Shown: positions 1-7,066, counted from the first letter of the stretch. The stretch is 11,623 nt of DNA from Fidelibacterota bacterium (GCA_018671635.1 JABHHG010000031.1:1-11623), one strand, 5' to 3'. Notes: generated by a model from the sequence alone, not told the origin. Made by a program: numbers and translations.

Positions 1-239
1 CCCTTGGTGTGACAGAAATTCAATCTTTTGCCACAGGGACACAGGCCATTGCATCGGCGGTTAAGGGACTCACTGACTTGGGAGTTACCACTATTATTGG
101 TGGTGGAGATACGGCAGCAGCCATTGAAGAAATGGGCTTTAAAGATGGATACTCACATGTTTCAACAGGTGGTGGGGCATCATTAGAAATTTTAAGCGGT
201 AAATCTTTACCTGCTTTTGAGGCATTAAATGGCAAGTAA
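1..239 (+). CDS. pgk: Phosphoglycerate kinase, C-terminal fragment (5' end outside window)
   Basis: This is the last 78 or so codons of phosphoglycerate kinase, the glycolytic enzyme that transfers a phosphate from 1,3-bisphosphoglycerate to ADP in the cytosol. The reading frame is open from base 3, so the gene begins before the window; the GTG at position 9 is an internal valine, not a start. The nucleotide-binding lobe motifs GGGDTAAA and STGGGASLE, followed by the usual short tail (GKSLPAFEAL), are diagnostic of the family's C terminus. The stop TAA lies at 237-239 and the gene overlaps tpiA by 11 bp in a different frame, so the two are probably translationally coupled. The pgk-tpiA order is common in bacteria. 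Identity is near certain; the N-terminal domain cannot be judged from this window. Confidence 0.96.
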   Translation, partial: LGVTEIQSFATGTQAIASAVKGLTDLGVTTIIGGGDTAAAIEEMGFKDGYSHVSTGGGASLEILSGKSLPAFEALNGK

Positions 240-960
240 ATATTGTGTGGCCAATTGGAAAATGAATTTCAATGGGCAGCAGGGCAAAGAATTTGTTTCT
301 CTATTGAATAGTAAAGATTTGAACAATGGGCAGAGTCAAATTATTTTATGTCCATCGTTTACATCGCTTTTTTCTATGGTTGAGGCCAGTTCAAACTCAG
401 CTATTAGCGTGGGTGCTCAAAATATGCATTTTGAAGATTCGGGTCCATATACAGGTGAAGTCTCTGCACAGATGTTGAATGAAACCGATGTAAAATTTGT
501 AATTTTAGGTCATTCTGAGCGTCGCCATGTTTTTGGCGAAACGGATGACATGATTCATGCAAAGATGGTTCAGTCCATTAAAAGTGGTTTAACGCCCATC
601 TTATGTATTGGTGAAAATTTAGATGAACGTGAATCAGGCAATACTAATCAGGTACTTCGCTCTCAACTTGAGGCTGGTTTAGCGGATGTGAATGGAGAGT
701 ATATTATTGCGTATGAACCGGTGTGGGCTATTGGAACGGGAAAGTCCGCCACATCAGAAATGGTGGCAGAAACACATGCATCAATTCGGAACATTTTAGC
801 CGAATTGAACGTAAGTGAGAATGTTTCATTATTGTATGGTGGGAGTGTTTCTCCCCAAAATACTGCTGAGTTGGCAGCAGTAGAAAATGTAGACGGATTC
901 CTCATTGGGGGTGCATCATTAGATGTTGAAAAATTTTATAGTATTTATTCAGACTTATAA
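229..960 (+). CDS. tpiA: Triosephosphate isomerase
   Basis: The product interconverts dihydroxyacetone phosphate and glyceraldehyde 3-phosphate in glycolysis and gluconeogenesis; the enzyme is cytosolic and normally a dimer. The 243-residue length is close to the family's usual 250. All catalytic residues are visible: Lys11 in NWKMN, His95 in GHSERR, and Glu163 in AYEPVWAIGTGK, which also begins the mobile phosphate-gripping loop 6. The phosphate-binding motifs YGGS (203-206) and GFLIGGASL (223-231) are present too. The ATG start at 229 lies inside the pgk 3' end and has a GAGG Shine-Dalgarno at 219-222. It puts the N terminus at MASKYCVANWKMN, the expected distance from the catalytic lysine. 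secG follows after 9 nt, so this is one operon with pgk and secG. Nothing unusual is seen in the protein. Confidence 0.98.
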   Translation: MASKYCVANWKMNFNGQQGKEFVSLLNSKDLNNGQSQIILCPSFTSLFSMVEASSNSAISVGAQNMHFEDSGPYTGEVSAQMLNETDVKFVILGHSERRHVFGETDDMIHAKMVQSIKSGLTPILCIGENLDERESGNTNQVLRSQLEAGLADVNGEYIIAYEPVWAIGTGKSATSEMVAETHASIRNILAELNVSENVSLLYGGSVSPQNTAELAAVENVDGFLIGGASLDVEKFYSIYSDL

Positions 961-969
961 GGAGATAGT

Positions 970-1338
970 ATGTTTTACGGAGTTATTGTTTTTATTTTTG
1001 TAATTGTGTGCCTGTTGTTAATGGGTATTATTTTGATGCAATCTAGCCAAAGCGGTGGTATGGGTGCAGCCATGGGTGGTGGTGCTATGAATACAGCATT
1101 TGGTGGCCAAGGGGCAGATAAACTCTTGGTGAGAGTAACCAGTGGTCTTGCTGTAACCTTCATGGTTTTAGCTATTACAATTGGTTTTATGGGACATCCT
1201 GATTCTACAGTGGTATCACATGAGAATCCAACATTAACCAGAAACAAAGGTGTAGGTGAACCTGCCCTTACGATTCCAGTTGATGTAATATCACCTGTTG
1301 AATCTGCTGCACCAGCAGACGACTCAAAATCTGAGTAA
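970..1338 (+). CDS. secG: Preprotein translocase subunit SecG
   Basis: SecG is the small auxiliary subunit of the SecYEG inner-membrane channel and helps protein export. This 122-residue protein has the family layout. A first transmembrane helix spans about residues 3-23. A glycine- and methionine-rich loop follows (SSQSGGMGAAMGGG, then FGGQGADKLL, about 25-52), which is the most recognisable SecG signature. A second helix spans about 54-75, and the tail is polar, acidic and alanine-rich. A strong AAGGAG (959-964) sits 5 nt before the ATG. The gene lies 9 nt after tpiA, and its stop is only 8 nt before a tRNA-Leu gene. The pairing of secG with a tRNA-Leu(GAG) gene also occurs in Escherichia coli (secG-leuU). 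The C-terminal tail is somewhat longer than in short SecG proteins and looks disordered. Confidence 0.95.
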   Translation: MFYGVIVFIFVIVCLLLMGIILMQSSQSGGMGAAMGGGAMNTAFGGQGADKLLVRVTSGLAVTFMVLAITIGFMGHPDSTVVSHENPTLTRNKGVGEPALTIPVDVISPVESAAPADDSKSE

Positions 1339-1346
1339 TCTTTACT

Positions 1347-1431
1347 GCTGAAGTGGTGAAACTGGTAGACACGCTGGCTTGAGGGGTCAGTGAGGGTATT
1401 CCTTGTGCGGGTTCAAATCCCGCCTTCAGCA
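1347..1431 (+). tRNA. tRNA-Leu, anticodon GAG
   Basis: The cloverleaf folds by hand. The acceptor stem GCTGAAG (1347-1353) pairs with CTTCAGC (1424-1430), followed by discriminator A1431. The D arm is GTG/CAC (1356-1358 with 1370-1372) with GG in its loop. The anticodon stem CTGGC (1374-1378) pairs with GTCAG (1386-1390) around a 7-nt loop with GAG at 1381-1383. The long class II variable arm (1391-1406) has an AGGG/CCTT stem, as expected for leucine. The T arm is GCGGG/CCCGC around TTCAAAT. The next bases are CAA, so the 3' CCA is not encoded and must be added enzymatically. The tRNA reads CUC and CUU codons. It lies between secG (8 nt) and the TPR gene (18 nt) with no visible promoter or terminator, so it is probably processed from a shared transcript. 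Confidence 0.96.
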
Positions 1432-1440
1432 CAAACATTT

Positions 1441-1444
1441 GGAG
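1441..1444 (+). promoter_or_regulatory. Shine-Dalgarno that fixes the TPR gene start
   Basis: GGAG lies 5 nt before the ATG at 1450. It supports that start over the longer in-frame GTG at 1390, which would sit inside the tRNA and add a non-signal-like N terminus. The site lies within the 18-nt gap left after tRNA 3' processing, so the message could still be translated after the tRNA is excised. Confidence 0.75.
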
Positions 1445-1449
1445 TATTA

Positions 1450-2736
1450 ATGAAAAACTTTCTATTTATTATTATTGCAATATCTTTAGTCTTTTGTACG
1501 GCGTATGAAGATGCAAAATTACATTTTGAAAATAAAGATTATGATCAAGCTTTAGTGCTATTACAATCTGAAATTGATGCAAAATCAGCCAATGCCAAGG
1601 CCTATGCCCTTGCATCTAAAGTAGCCGCAAAATTAGACGATTTAGATAATGCCAATGCTTATATTTTGGAGGCAATTGAAAGTGATCCTGCGAATAAAGA
1701 ATATCGTGAATATCAAAAAGAATTAGAGTTATTGAAAAATGGCTTGAAGGATGCCAAGAAAACATTTGATAGTGGATATCATGAAGAAGCCCTTTCAGAT
1801 TATGATAAACTAGCGGAATCCTTTTCTGATAATGCTATGATTCAATATACTAAGGGATTGGTCTTAAAGCAAATGGGCAACTTGGATGCAGCGGTCCAGC
1901 ATTACAAAAAAGCAATTTCGTTGAATCCATTTGAAGAAAAATATGAGAAAGCCATAAAAGTGGTTGCCCAAACCTTGGCAAAAAATGGAGATGAAGAATT
2001 TAGACGAAAAGAATATGATGCGGCACTAACATATTATCATCAAGCGGTATCATATTATTCAAATTTTAAAGATGGTACCTTTAGATTAGCCAAAACTTAT
2101 TTTAGTGTTAAAGATTTTGAAAATGCGAAGAAATGGTGTGAAGAGACTATTAGACTTGATACGGTCCATGTTCAAGCCATCAAAATGTTGGGGGATACCT
2201 ATAAGAGAAGTGGAAATATCGATAAAGCCATAGAGTTATATTCTCAAGCCGTTGAAATCAATGCTAATTATGATAGAGCGTACTATTCATTAGGGGTAGC
2301 ATTGAAAGATGTGGGGCGATATGATGAATCTGTCCAAGCATTAAATAAGGCTTTATTAGTAAATCCTTCATATACGAAAGCCTATGAAACACTTGGCGTT
2401 GTGTACCAAGAAAAAAATGATTTTGATAATGCCGTGTTTAATTATTCAAAAGCAATTGACACCGATGGTAAAGCATATAAGGTTCACTCTCGATTAGCCT
2501 CCGTATATAATACGCAAGAGAAGTATGAAGATGCACGTACTTCAGCGAAAGCATGTTTACGAATCAAGGGTAATTATGCTGCGGCCATGTGTGAGTTGGG
2601 AATTGCAGAAATGAATATGTGCAATAAAGTGGCGGCAGAAGATGCATTTACCAAGGCCAAAAAAGATAGAAACTATCGAAAGTTTGCCAGTGATTATCTG
2701 AAAAACTTAAATTATTACACGCGGGATTGTAATTAA
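1450..2736 (+). CDS. Exported tetratricopeptide-repeat protein
   Basis: A 428-residue protein with an N-terminal export signal: Lys2, then a hydrophobic stretch at about 4-16, with cleavage plausible after CTA (residue 19). A cysteine at 16 follows LVF, but phenylalanine at -1 is a poor lipobox, so a lipoprotein is possible rather than likely. From about residue 19 to 405 the protein is helical TPR repeats. The clearest are near 130-163, 243-276 (MLGDTYKRSGNIDKAIELY), 277-310 (LGVALKDVGRYDESVQAL) and 311-344 (LGVVYQEKNDFDNAVFNY). There is no catalytic domain, so the likely role is as a scaffold for protein contacts in the periplasm or envelope; its partner is unknown. The start at 1450 is chosen for its GGAG and signal peptide. 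It follows the tRNA-Leu and ends before a terminator, as the last gene of the pgk-tpiA-secG unit. Confidence 0.88.
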   Translation: MKNFLFIIIAISLVFCTAYEDAKLHFENKDYDQALVLLQSEIDAKSANAKAYALASKVAAKLDDLDNANAYILEAIESDPANKEYREYQKELELLKNGLKDAKKTFDSGYHEEALSDYDKLAESFSDNAMIQYTKGLVLKQMGNLDAAVQHYKKAISLNPFEEKYEKAIKVVAQTLAKNGDEEFRRKEYDAALTYYHQAVSYYSNFKDGTFRLAKTYFSVKDFENAKKWCEETIRLDTVHVQAIKMLGDTYKRSGNIDKAIELYSQAVEINANYDRAYYSLGVALKDVGRYDESVQALNKALLVNPSYTKAYETLGVVYQEKNDFDNAVFNYSKAIDTDGKAYKVHSRLASVYNTQEKYEDARTSAKACLRIKGNYAAAMCELGIAEMNMCNKVAAEDAFTKAKKDRNYRKFASDYLKNLNYYTRDCN

Positions 2737-2757
2737 TAAAAATCGAAATTCAATATT

Positions 2758-2790
2758 AAAAGGGCAAAGTAATTTGCCCTTTTTTATTTT
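2758..2790 (+). terminator. Intrinsic terminator after the TPR gene
   Basis: An 11-bp hairpin is visible: 2758-2768 (AAAAGGGCAAA) pairs perfectly with 2773-2783 around a GTAA loop. The 3' arm runs into a T-rich tract up to 2790. It lies 21 nt after the TPR stop and closes the pgk-to-TPR unit. The next gene's ATG is only 10 nt past the T-tract. Confidence 0.92.
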
Positions 2791-2800
2791 AGTTTAAGAT

Positions 2801-3484
2801 ATGATAAAAGCAGTTATTTTTGACCTAGATAATACCTTGTTGGATTTTATGAAAATGAAATCCATGGCTGTTGATTCTGCAATTCAAGGTATGATTGAAG
2901 CAGGACTTTCAATTGACCCCACGGTAGCACGCGAAAAAATATTCAAAATTTATGATGCCAAAGGCTATGAGTATCAAGAAGTATTTGATGAGCTCATCAT
3001 TTCTGAATGTGGTAAAATAAATTATAAAATATTAGCATCAGGAATTGTTGCCTACAAAAAAGCCAAAGAGGCATCATTGATATTATATCCATTTGTGCTT
3101 CAAACAATCAATGAACTCTCTAAAATGGGACTGAAATTAGGGGTGGTCTCCGATGCACCCAGTCGTGAAGCATGGGTTCGCCTCTGTACCGTAAACCTCC
3201 ATCATATATTTGATGCGGTGGTAACATTTCATGATACCGGCTTTCATAAACCATCTCCAGAACCATTTAAGAAAATTGTGGAAAGATTAGATGTCTCTAC
3301 AGAAGAATGTATTATGGTGGGGGATTGGCCTGAACGCGATGTGGTGGGTGCCAGCAAAGTGGGAATGAAAACTGCATTTGCGAAATATGGTGATACCTTT
3401 GGAACTATAGATTCTGGTGCCGATTATGATCTTGATAAAATTTCTGAATTGATTCAAATTGTAGGGAAAGAAAATAATTTATGA
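2801..3484 (+). CDS. HAD-superfamily (subfamily IA) hydrolase
   Basis: A 227-residue haloacid dehalogenase-type hydrolase, most likely a phosphatase of a small phosphorylated metabolite; the substrate cannot be read from sequence. All four HAD motifs are present. Motif I is FDLDNTLLD with nucleophile Asp8 and acid/base Asp10. Motif II is Ser117 in VVSDAP. Motif III is Lys150 in GFHKPSPEPF. Motif IV is VGDWPERD with Asp175 and Asp180. The segment between motifs I and II (about 15-100) forms a helical C1-type cap, typical of subfamily IA enzymes such as phosphoglycolate phosphatase-like and haloacid dehalogenase-like proteins. The ATG at 2801 is required to keep motif I near the N terminus, but it has no convincing Shine-Dalgarno and lies just 10 nt after the preceding terminator. 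Its TGA overlaps the acpS ATG by 4 bp (ATGA), which implies coupled translation. Confidence 0.9.
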   Translation: MIKAVIFDLDNTLLDFMKMKSMAVDSAIQGMIEAGLSIDPTVAREKIFKIYDAKGYEYQEVFDELIISECGKINYKILASGIVAYKKAKEASLILYPFVLQTINELSKMGLKLGVVSDAPSREAWVRLCTVNLHHIFDAVVTFHDTGFHKPSPEPFKKIVERLDVSTEECIMVGDWPERDVVGASKVGMKTAFAKYGDTFGTIDSGADYDLDKISELIQIVGKENNL

Positions 3485-3843
3485 CATATATCGGTACGGA
3501 TATTGTTGAAGTCTCTCGAATTAGAAAAATGATTGAAATGAAAGGTGAGCGTTTCTTATCTCATATCTATGATAAAATCGAAGTTGAATATTGCTCAGTT
3601 CGAGTAAATCCTGCCCTTCATTATGCCGGTCGTTTTAGTGCCAAAGAAGCGGTAAAAAAGGCGCTTTTGTCATCTGGGTTATTCGATTATGTCTTGCTAA
3701 AGGATATTGTCATTGGACGAGATATTTCTGGGGTGCCCAGTGTTATGCTCCCTCATGATATGTCTAAAAAGGGCAGTGTGAATGTATCTATTTCTCATAC
3801 TGATAATTATGCAACTGCCACGGCAATATTTCAATTAAAATAG
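3481..3843 (+). CDS. acpS: Holo-[acyl-carrier-protein] synthase
   Basis: AcpS transfers 4'-phosphopantetheine from coenzyme A to the serine of acyl carrier protein, making the active carrier for fatty-acid and lipid synthesis. The 120-residue length matches the small homotrimeric AcpS class. Family signatures are clear: GTDIVEVSRI near the N terminus with Mg2+ ligand Asp7, RFSAKEAVKKAL (51-62) with ligand Glu56, and VNVSISHTDNYATA (100-113) with His106. The ATG overlaps the stop of the upstream hydrolase by 4 bp. The only purine-rich element, AGGGA at 3463-3467, is too distant to be a good Shine-Dalgarno, so translation probably depends on re-initiation. The VanZ-like gene follows after 3 nt. 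Nothing in the active site looks altered, so this is likely the housekeeping enzyme. Confidence 0.95.
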   Translation: MTYIGTDIVEVSRIRKMIEMKGERFLSHIYDKIEVEYCSVRVNPALHYAGRFSAKEAVKKALLSSGLFDYVLLKDIVIGRDISGVPSVMLPHDMSKKGSVNVSISHTDNYATATAIFQLK

Positions 3844-3846
3844 TAT

Positions 3847-4200
3847 ATGCAACTCACTTCTCCCAGAACGTGGATTTTCATTCTATATTTATGTACAATT
3901 GTATATTTATCTGCAACGCCTGCTGATGAGATGGGTTATTTTAGCTTTATTTGGCGGTACGATAAATATGTCCATTTTTTTGAATATCTAATTTTGGGAT
4001 TTCTATTGGTGAATGCACTTATGGTAAATCCCATGCGTAAATCAGATTGGATTGCCGTCATTGCATTTATCATAATTTTCCCCATTATTGATGAAACAGT
4101 ACAACGGTTTACGCCCGGGAGAATTCCAGATGTTATGGATGGAATCGCAGATATTTCCGGTGGATTGATTGGCACATATCTGCGGAGTTTATTTCGGTGA
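3847..4200 (+). CDS. VanZ-like family membrane protein
   Basis: A 117-residue polytopic inner-membrane protein with about four hydrophobic segments (roughly 8-23, 42-60, 67-83 and 98-114). The VanZ-family pattern is visible: DKYVHFFEY (39-47), then DETVQRFTPGR (82-92), then DVMDGIADISGGLIG (95-109), where conserved acidic, Gln and Arg residues lie at membrane edges. VanZ from enterococcal vancomycin clusters gives low-level teicoplanin resistance, but most chromosomal family members have no known function. This one is single-domain and has no van genes nearby, so resistance should not be inferred. It starts 3 nt after acpS without a Shine-Dalgarno and its TGA overlaps the recN GTG by 4 bp, so it is part of the same operon. 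A membrane or envelope role would fit acpS and murA nearby, but that is inference. Confidence 0.85.
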   Translation: MQLTSPRTWIFILYLCTIVYLSATPADEMGYFSFIWRYDKYVHFFEYLILGFLLVNALMVNPMRKSDWIAVIAFIIIFPIIDETVQRFTPGRIPDVMDGIADISGGLIGTYLRSLFR

Positions 4201-5813
4201 TTAACTCCCTTTACATTAAAAATTTAGCAATTATTGATGAATTGGAGGTCCATTTTGAAAATGGACTCAATATTATTACGGGTGAAACGGGCTCAGGGAA
4301 ATCAATTTTAGTTAATGCCATCGCCTATCTTTTGGGAGGGCGTTTTAGTAAAGATCATATGCGTACTGATTCACAGAAGACAATTATAGAGGGTAATTTC
4401 CAAACGGGAAATTGTAATTGTACTATTCGAAGGGTGATAAGTGCCAATGGAAATTCACGTATCTTTGTAGATGATGAGCCAATAAAACTGAATGAATTAC
4501 CACAAATTACCAATAAATTTATTGATATGCATGGCCAACACGATCATCAACAATTATTATTACCGTCACAACATTTGAGCTATGTTGATCAGTTTGGTGA
4601 TTATGACCATATCCTTGAAGATGTTTTGTCTCAATATTCTGCCTTGAAAACATGTAAGTCTGAATTATTAGCATTAAAGAAAATTCAAACTGCACTCGAT
4701 GAGAAAAAAGAACTGTTTACTTTTCAATTAGAAGAATTAGATAAGTATGAATTAGAGGCGGATGTAGACTCAAAACTATCTTCTGAATATGAGATATTGA
4801 CACGTGCCAGTGAAATTATACAACATTTAGAAAATATTGATTTTTCATTGGATAAATCCGAATCTTCCATCGTTTCACAGGTGAGTGGGTTGAAATCATC
4901 AATCGCAAAAATATCTCATGTGAGTGATGAATTAGAATCAATTGAGAATCGTCTTGAATCAACCATGTTAGAATTATCTGATTTAGCCCAAGAAGTGAAA
5001 TCCATTCAAAGTAATGTTTCGGTTAATCCGAATCGGCTCGTAGAAGTAGAGGAGAAGCTTTCCCACATAGAAATGTTGAAACGAAAGTTTGGTGGCTCAA
5101 TGTTAAATGTTATTGATTATAGAGATAAACTAGTCATCACGCTTTTGGAGGAACAAAAGTCCAATAAACGAATTCCTGAATTAGAAATGCAATGTGAAAA
5201 ATTATTAACACAGCTTAATTCTACATCTACAAAGTTGAGCAATGCTCGAGAGGAAACGGCTGTCAAATTATCTAATATTATCACAGGTCATGTTCGTGAA
5301 ATGGATATGCCATCCACTCAATTTAATATAAAGGTGTGGCCCTCTGATAAGATGACTGAAAGTGGAAATGATGAATGTGAATTCTTTATTCAAACTAATT
5401 TGGGTGAAGAATCTCGTCCATTAGCCAAGATTGTTTCTGGAGGTGAAATATCCCGAATTATGCTTGCCATAAAGTTGACTCTCCAAAAAAGTGATAAAGT
5501 AGATACCTTGATTTTTGATGAAATAGATAGTGGGATTTCAGGCGCAACCGCTGAACGAGTAGGTGATAAAATTAATGCCTTAGGGGATACACATCAAATA
5601 ATTTGTATTTCACATTTGTCCCAAATCGCAGGAAAAGGTAAAACCCATTTTAAAGTTAAAAAAAATGAAGGTTCAGGGAGAACTCAGACCTCCATTAAAA
5701 AATTAAATATGGCTGATCGAGTGAATGAAATTGCATCGCTCATAAGTGGTCATGAAATTACTGAAACGAGTTTGCAGCAAGCAGCTTATTTACTTGAAGG
5801 ATCGCATGGATAA
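4197..5813 (+). CDS. recN: DNA repair protein RecN
   Basis: RecN is an SMC-like ATPase that acts on double-strand breaks with RecA, holding DNA ends or sister chromosomes together. The 538 residues match the family's usual 550 or so. The head halves flank a coiled coil. Walker A is GETGSGKS (29-36), the Q-loop region is IDMHGQHDHQQLL (109-121, a RecN hallmark), and two helical coiled-coil arms span about 150-360. The ABC signature IVSGGEISR is at 412-420, Walker B is TLIFDEID (437-444) with Glu442, and the H-loop is ISHLSQIA with His473. The start is a GTG at 4197 overlapping the upstream stop (GTGA), with GGAG at 4184-4187. It gives the expected N terminus (LYIKNLAIIDELEVHF), and the next in-frame ATG would delete Walker A. 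The 3' end overlaps murA by 8 bp. No SOS-type operator was recognised. Confidence 0.97.
   Translation: MINSLYIKNLAIIDELEVHFENGLNIITGETGSGKSILVNAIAYLLGGRFSKDHMRTDSQKTIIEGNFQTGNCNCTIRRVISANGNSRIFVDDEPIKLNELPQITNKFIDMHGQHDHQQLLLPSQHLSYVDQFGDYDHILEDVLSQYSALKTCKSELLALKKIQTALDEKKELFTFQLEELDKYELEADVDSKLSSEYEILTRASEIIQHLENIDFSLDKSESSIVSQVSGLKSSIAKISHVSDELESIENRLESTMLELSDLAQEVKSIQSNVSVNPNRLVEVEEKLSHIEMLKRKFGGSMLNVIDYRDKLVITLLEEQKSNKRIPELEMQCEKLLTQLNSTSTKLSNAREETAVKLSNIITGHVREMDMPSTQFNIKVWPSDKMTESGNDECEFFIQTNLGEESRPLAKIVSGGEISRIMLAIKLTLQKSDKVDTLIFDEIDSGISGATAERVGDKINALGDTHQIICISHLSQIAGKGKTHFKVKKNEGSGRTQTSIKKLNMADRVNEIASLISGHEITETSLQQAAYLLEGSHG
5797..5800 (+). promoter_or_regulatory. Shine-Dalgarno that fixes the murA start
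   Basis: AAGG (within GAAGG) lies 5 nt before the ATG at 5806, inside the recN 3' end. It favours this start over an in-frame ATG at 5746, which would add 20 lysine- and leucine-rich residues absent from MurA proteins. Confidence 0.7.
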
Positions 5814-7059
5814 AATTGTAATTAATGGTGGAAAACCATTGAATGGTGAAGTCATTATTAGTGGTGCAAAAAACGCAGTATTACCGATAATGACGGCATG
5901 TGTAATTGAGCCTGGAAAATATACCCTCAATAATGTACCTGACCTTCGTGATACGCGCACTATGGGGCGACTTATTGAAATGATTGGTGGCTCGGTGCAA
6001 TTCCATAATAATTCTATGCAAATAAATACGATTAATTGTGACAAACCCGTGGCACCGTATGAATTGGTTAAAACTATGCGCGCCTCATTTTATGTATTGG
6101 GGCCATTTATGAGCCGATATAATTATGCAGAAGTTTCACTTCCGGGTGGATGTGCATGGGGTCCGCGACCTGTAGATTTTCATTTGAAAGCCTTAGAGGC
6201 TATGGGTGCAACCATTTCTCTTGAGCGTGGAAATTTGATTTCAAAAGGTGAATTGCATGGTGCTGAAATTGATTTTGAAAAAGTTAGTGTGGGGGCAACG
6301 GGAAATACACTCATGGCTGCACTGAAGGCTAATGGAAAGACTATTATTAATAATGCTGCATGCGAACCTGACATTACGGATTTAGTTGACTTCTTATCAA
6401 AATTAGGTGGTGACATTAAAGGCCGTGATACAACTAAACTCACCATTCAAGGTATGCCTGAATTAAATGGGGGGTTTGAATATGATATTATTCCTGATCG
6501 TATTGAAGCGGGTACTTTTCTCATTGGAGTTGCATTAACGGGTGGAGAGGTTACATTGAGAAATGTAAATCCTGAGCACTTAGGGGTTGTGATTTCAAAA
6601 TTAAAAGAAGTGGGAACAGACATTCAATCTGATGATAATAGCATTACGATTCGCTCCTCTAAAAAAATAAATCCAGTGGATATGACAACGGCAGCATATC
6701 CGGGGTTTCCTACAGATTTACAAGCACAATGGATGGCACTCATGTGCTTAGCATCAGGAGACTCTACCATTATTGATGATATATACCATGATCGCTTTAC
6801 GCACATGGCCGAATTAAGCAGGTTCGGCGCAAATTTACACTTAGTTGATAATGTGGCATCTGTAAAGGGAATTGAGAAATTTTATGGTGCACCGGTTATG
6901 TCTACAGATATTCGTGCCAGTGCCTCATTAATTTTGGCTGCATTGGCTGCAGATGGTAAAAGTGAAATTTCTCGAATTTACCATATTGATAGAGGTTATG
7001 AAAACATTGAATTGAAATTACAAGGATTAGGCGCAGATATTAAGCGGACAAAAGCGTAA
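5806..7059 (+). CDS. murA: UDP-N-acetylglucosamine 1-carboxyvinyltransferase
   Basis: MurA transfers enolpyruvate from phosphoenolpyruvate to UDP-GlcNAc, the first committed step of peptidoglycan synthesis, in the cytosol. The 417 residues equal the usual family length. The N terminus has ISGAKNAVLP (18-27) with conserved Lys22 and Asn23. The active-site loop GGCAWGPRPVDFHL carries catalytic Cys116, the residue that fosfomycin alkylates, so the enzyme should be of the sensitive type. FPTDLQAQ (301-308) supplies the conserved Asp304, and DRGYEN (395-400) supplies Arg396. The two-lobed inside-out alpha/beta barrel repeats are implied by the EPSP-synthase-like pattern throughout. The start at 5806 is supported by AAGG 5 nt upstream and overlaps recN by 8 bp in another frame. 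It is the last gene of the HAD-acpS-vanZ-recN run; no strong terminator follows it. Confidence 0.97.
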   Translation: MDKIVINGGKPLNGEVIISGAKNAVLPIMTACVIEPGKYTLNNVPDLRDTRTMGRLIEMIGGSVQFHNNSMQINTINCDKPVAPYELVKTMRASFYVLGPFMSRYNYAEVSLPGGCAWGPRPVDFHLKALEAMGATISLERGNLISKGELHGAEIDFEKVSVGATGNTLMAALKANGKTIINNAACEPDITDLVDFLSKLGGDIKGRDTTKLTIQGMPELNGGFEYDIIPDRIEAGTFLIGVALTGGEVTLRNVNPEHLGVVISKLKEVGTDIQSDDNSITIRSSKKINPVDMTTAAYPGFPTDLQAQWMALMCLASGDSTIIDDIYHDRFTHMAELSRFGANLHLVDNVASVKGIEKFYGAPVMSTDIRASASLILAALAADGKSEISRIYHIDRGYENIELKLQGLGADIKRTKA

Positions 7060-7066
7060 GAAACAC

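Noticed and set aside
9..239. Separate small gene starting at GTG 9
   Set aside because: The frame stays open to the window's left edge and the sequence is the C terminus of phosphoglycerate kinase, so GTG 9 is an internal valine codon.
663..905. Minus-strand open frames such as 663-905, 8253-8519 and 10864-11097
   Set aside because: Each lies entirely opposite a well-identified + strand gene, lacks recognisable domains and has no ribosome-binding site of note; they are coding shadows.
1390..1449. Longer TPR reading frame starting at GTG 1390
   Set aside because: It would begin inside the tRNA-Leu anticodon arm and give a non-signal-like N terminus. The ATG at 1450 has a GGAG site and a good signal peptide.
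3847..4200. Glycopeptide-resistance gene, because of VanZ similarity
   Set aside because: No vanA/H/X or sensor genes are nearby, and most chromosomal VanZ-like proteins have no link to resistance.
5746..5805. Longer murA reading frame starting at ATG 5746
   Set aside because: The extra 20 residues do not fit MurA proteins. ATG 5806 has AAGG 5 nt upstream and gives the standard N terminus.
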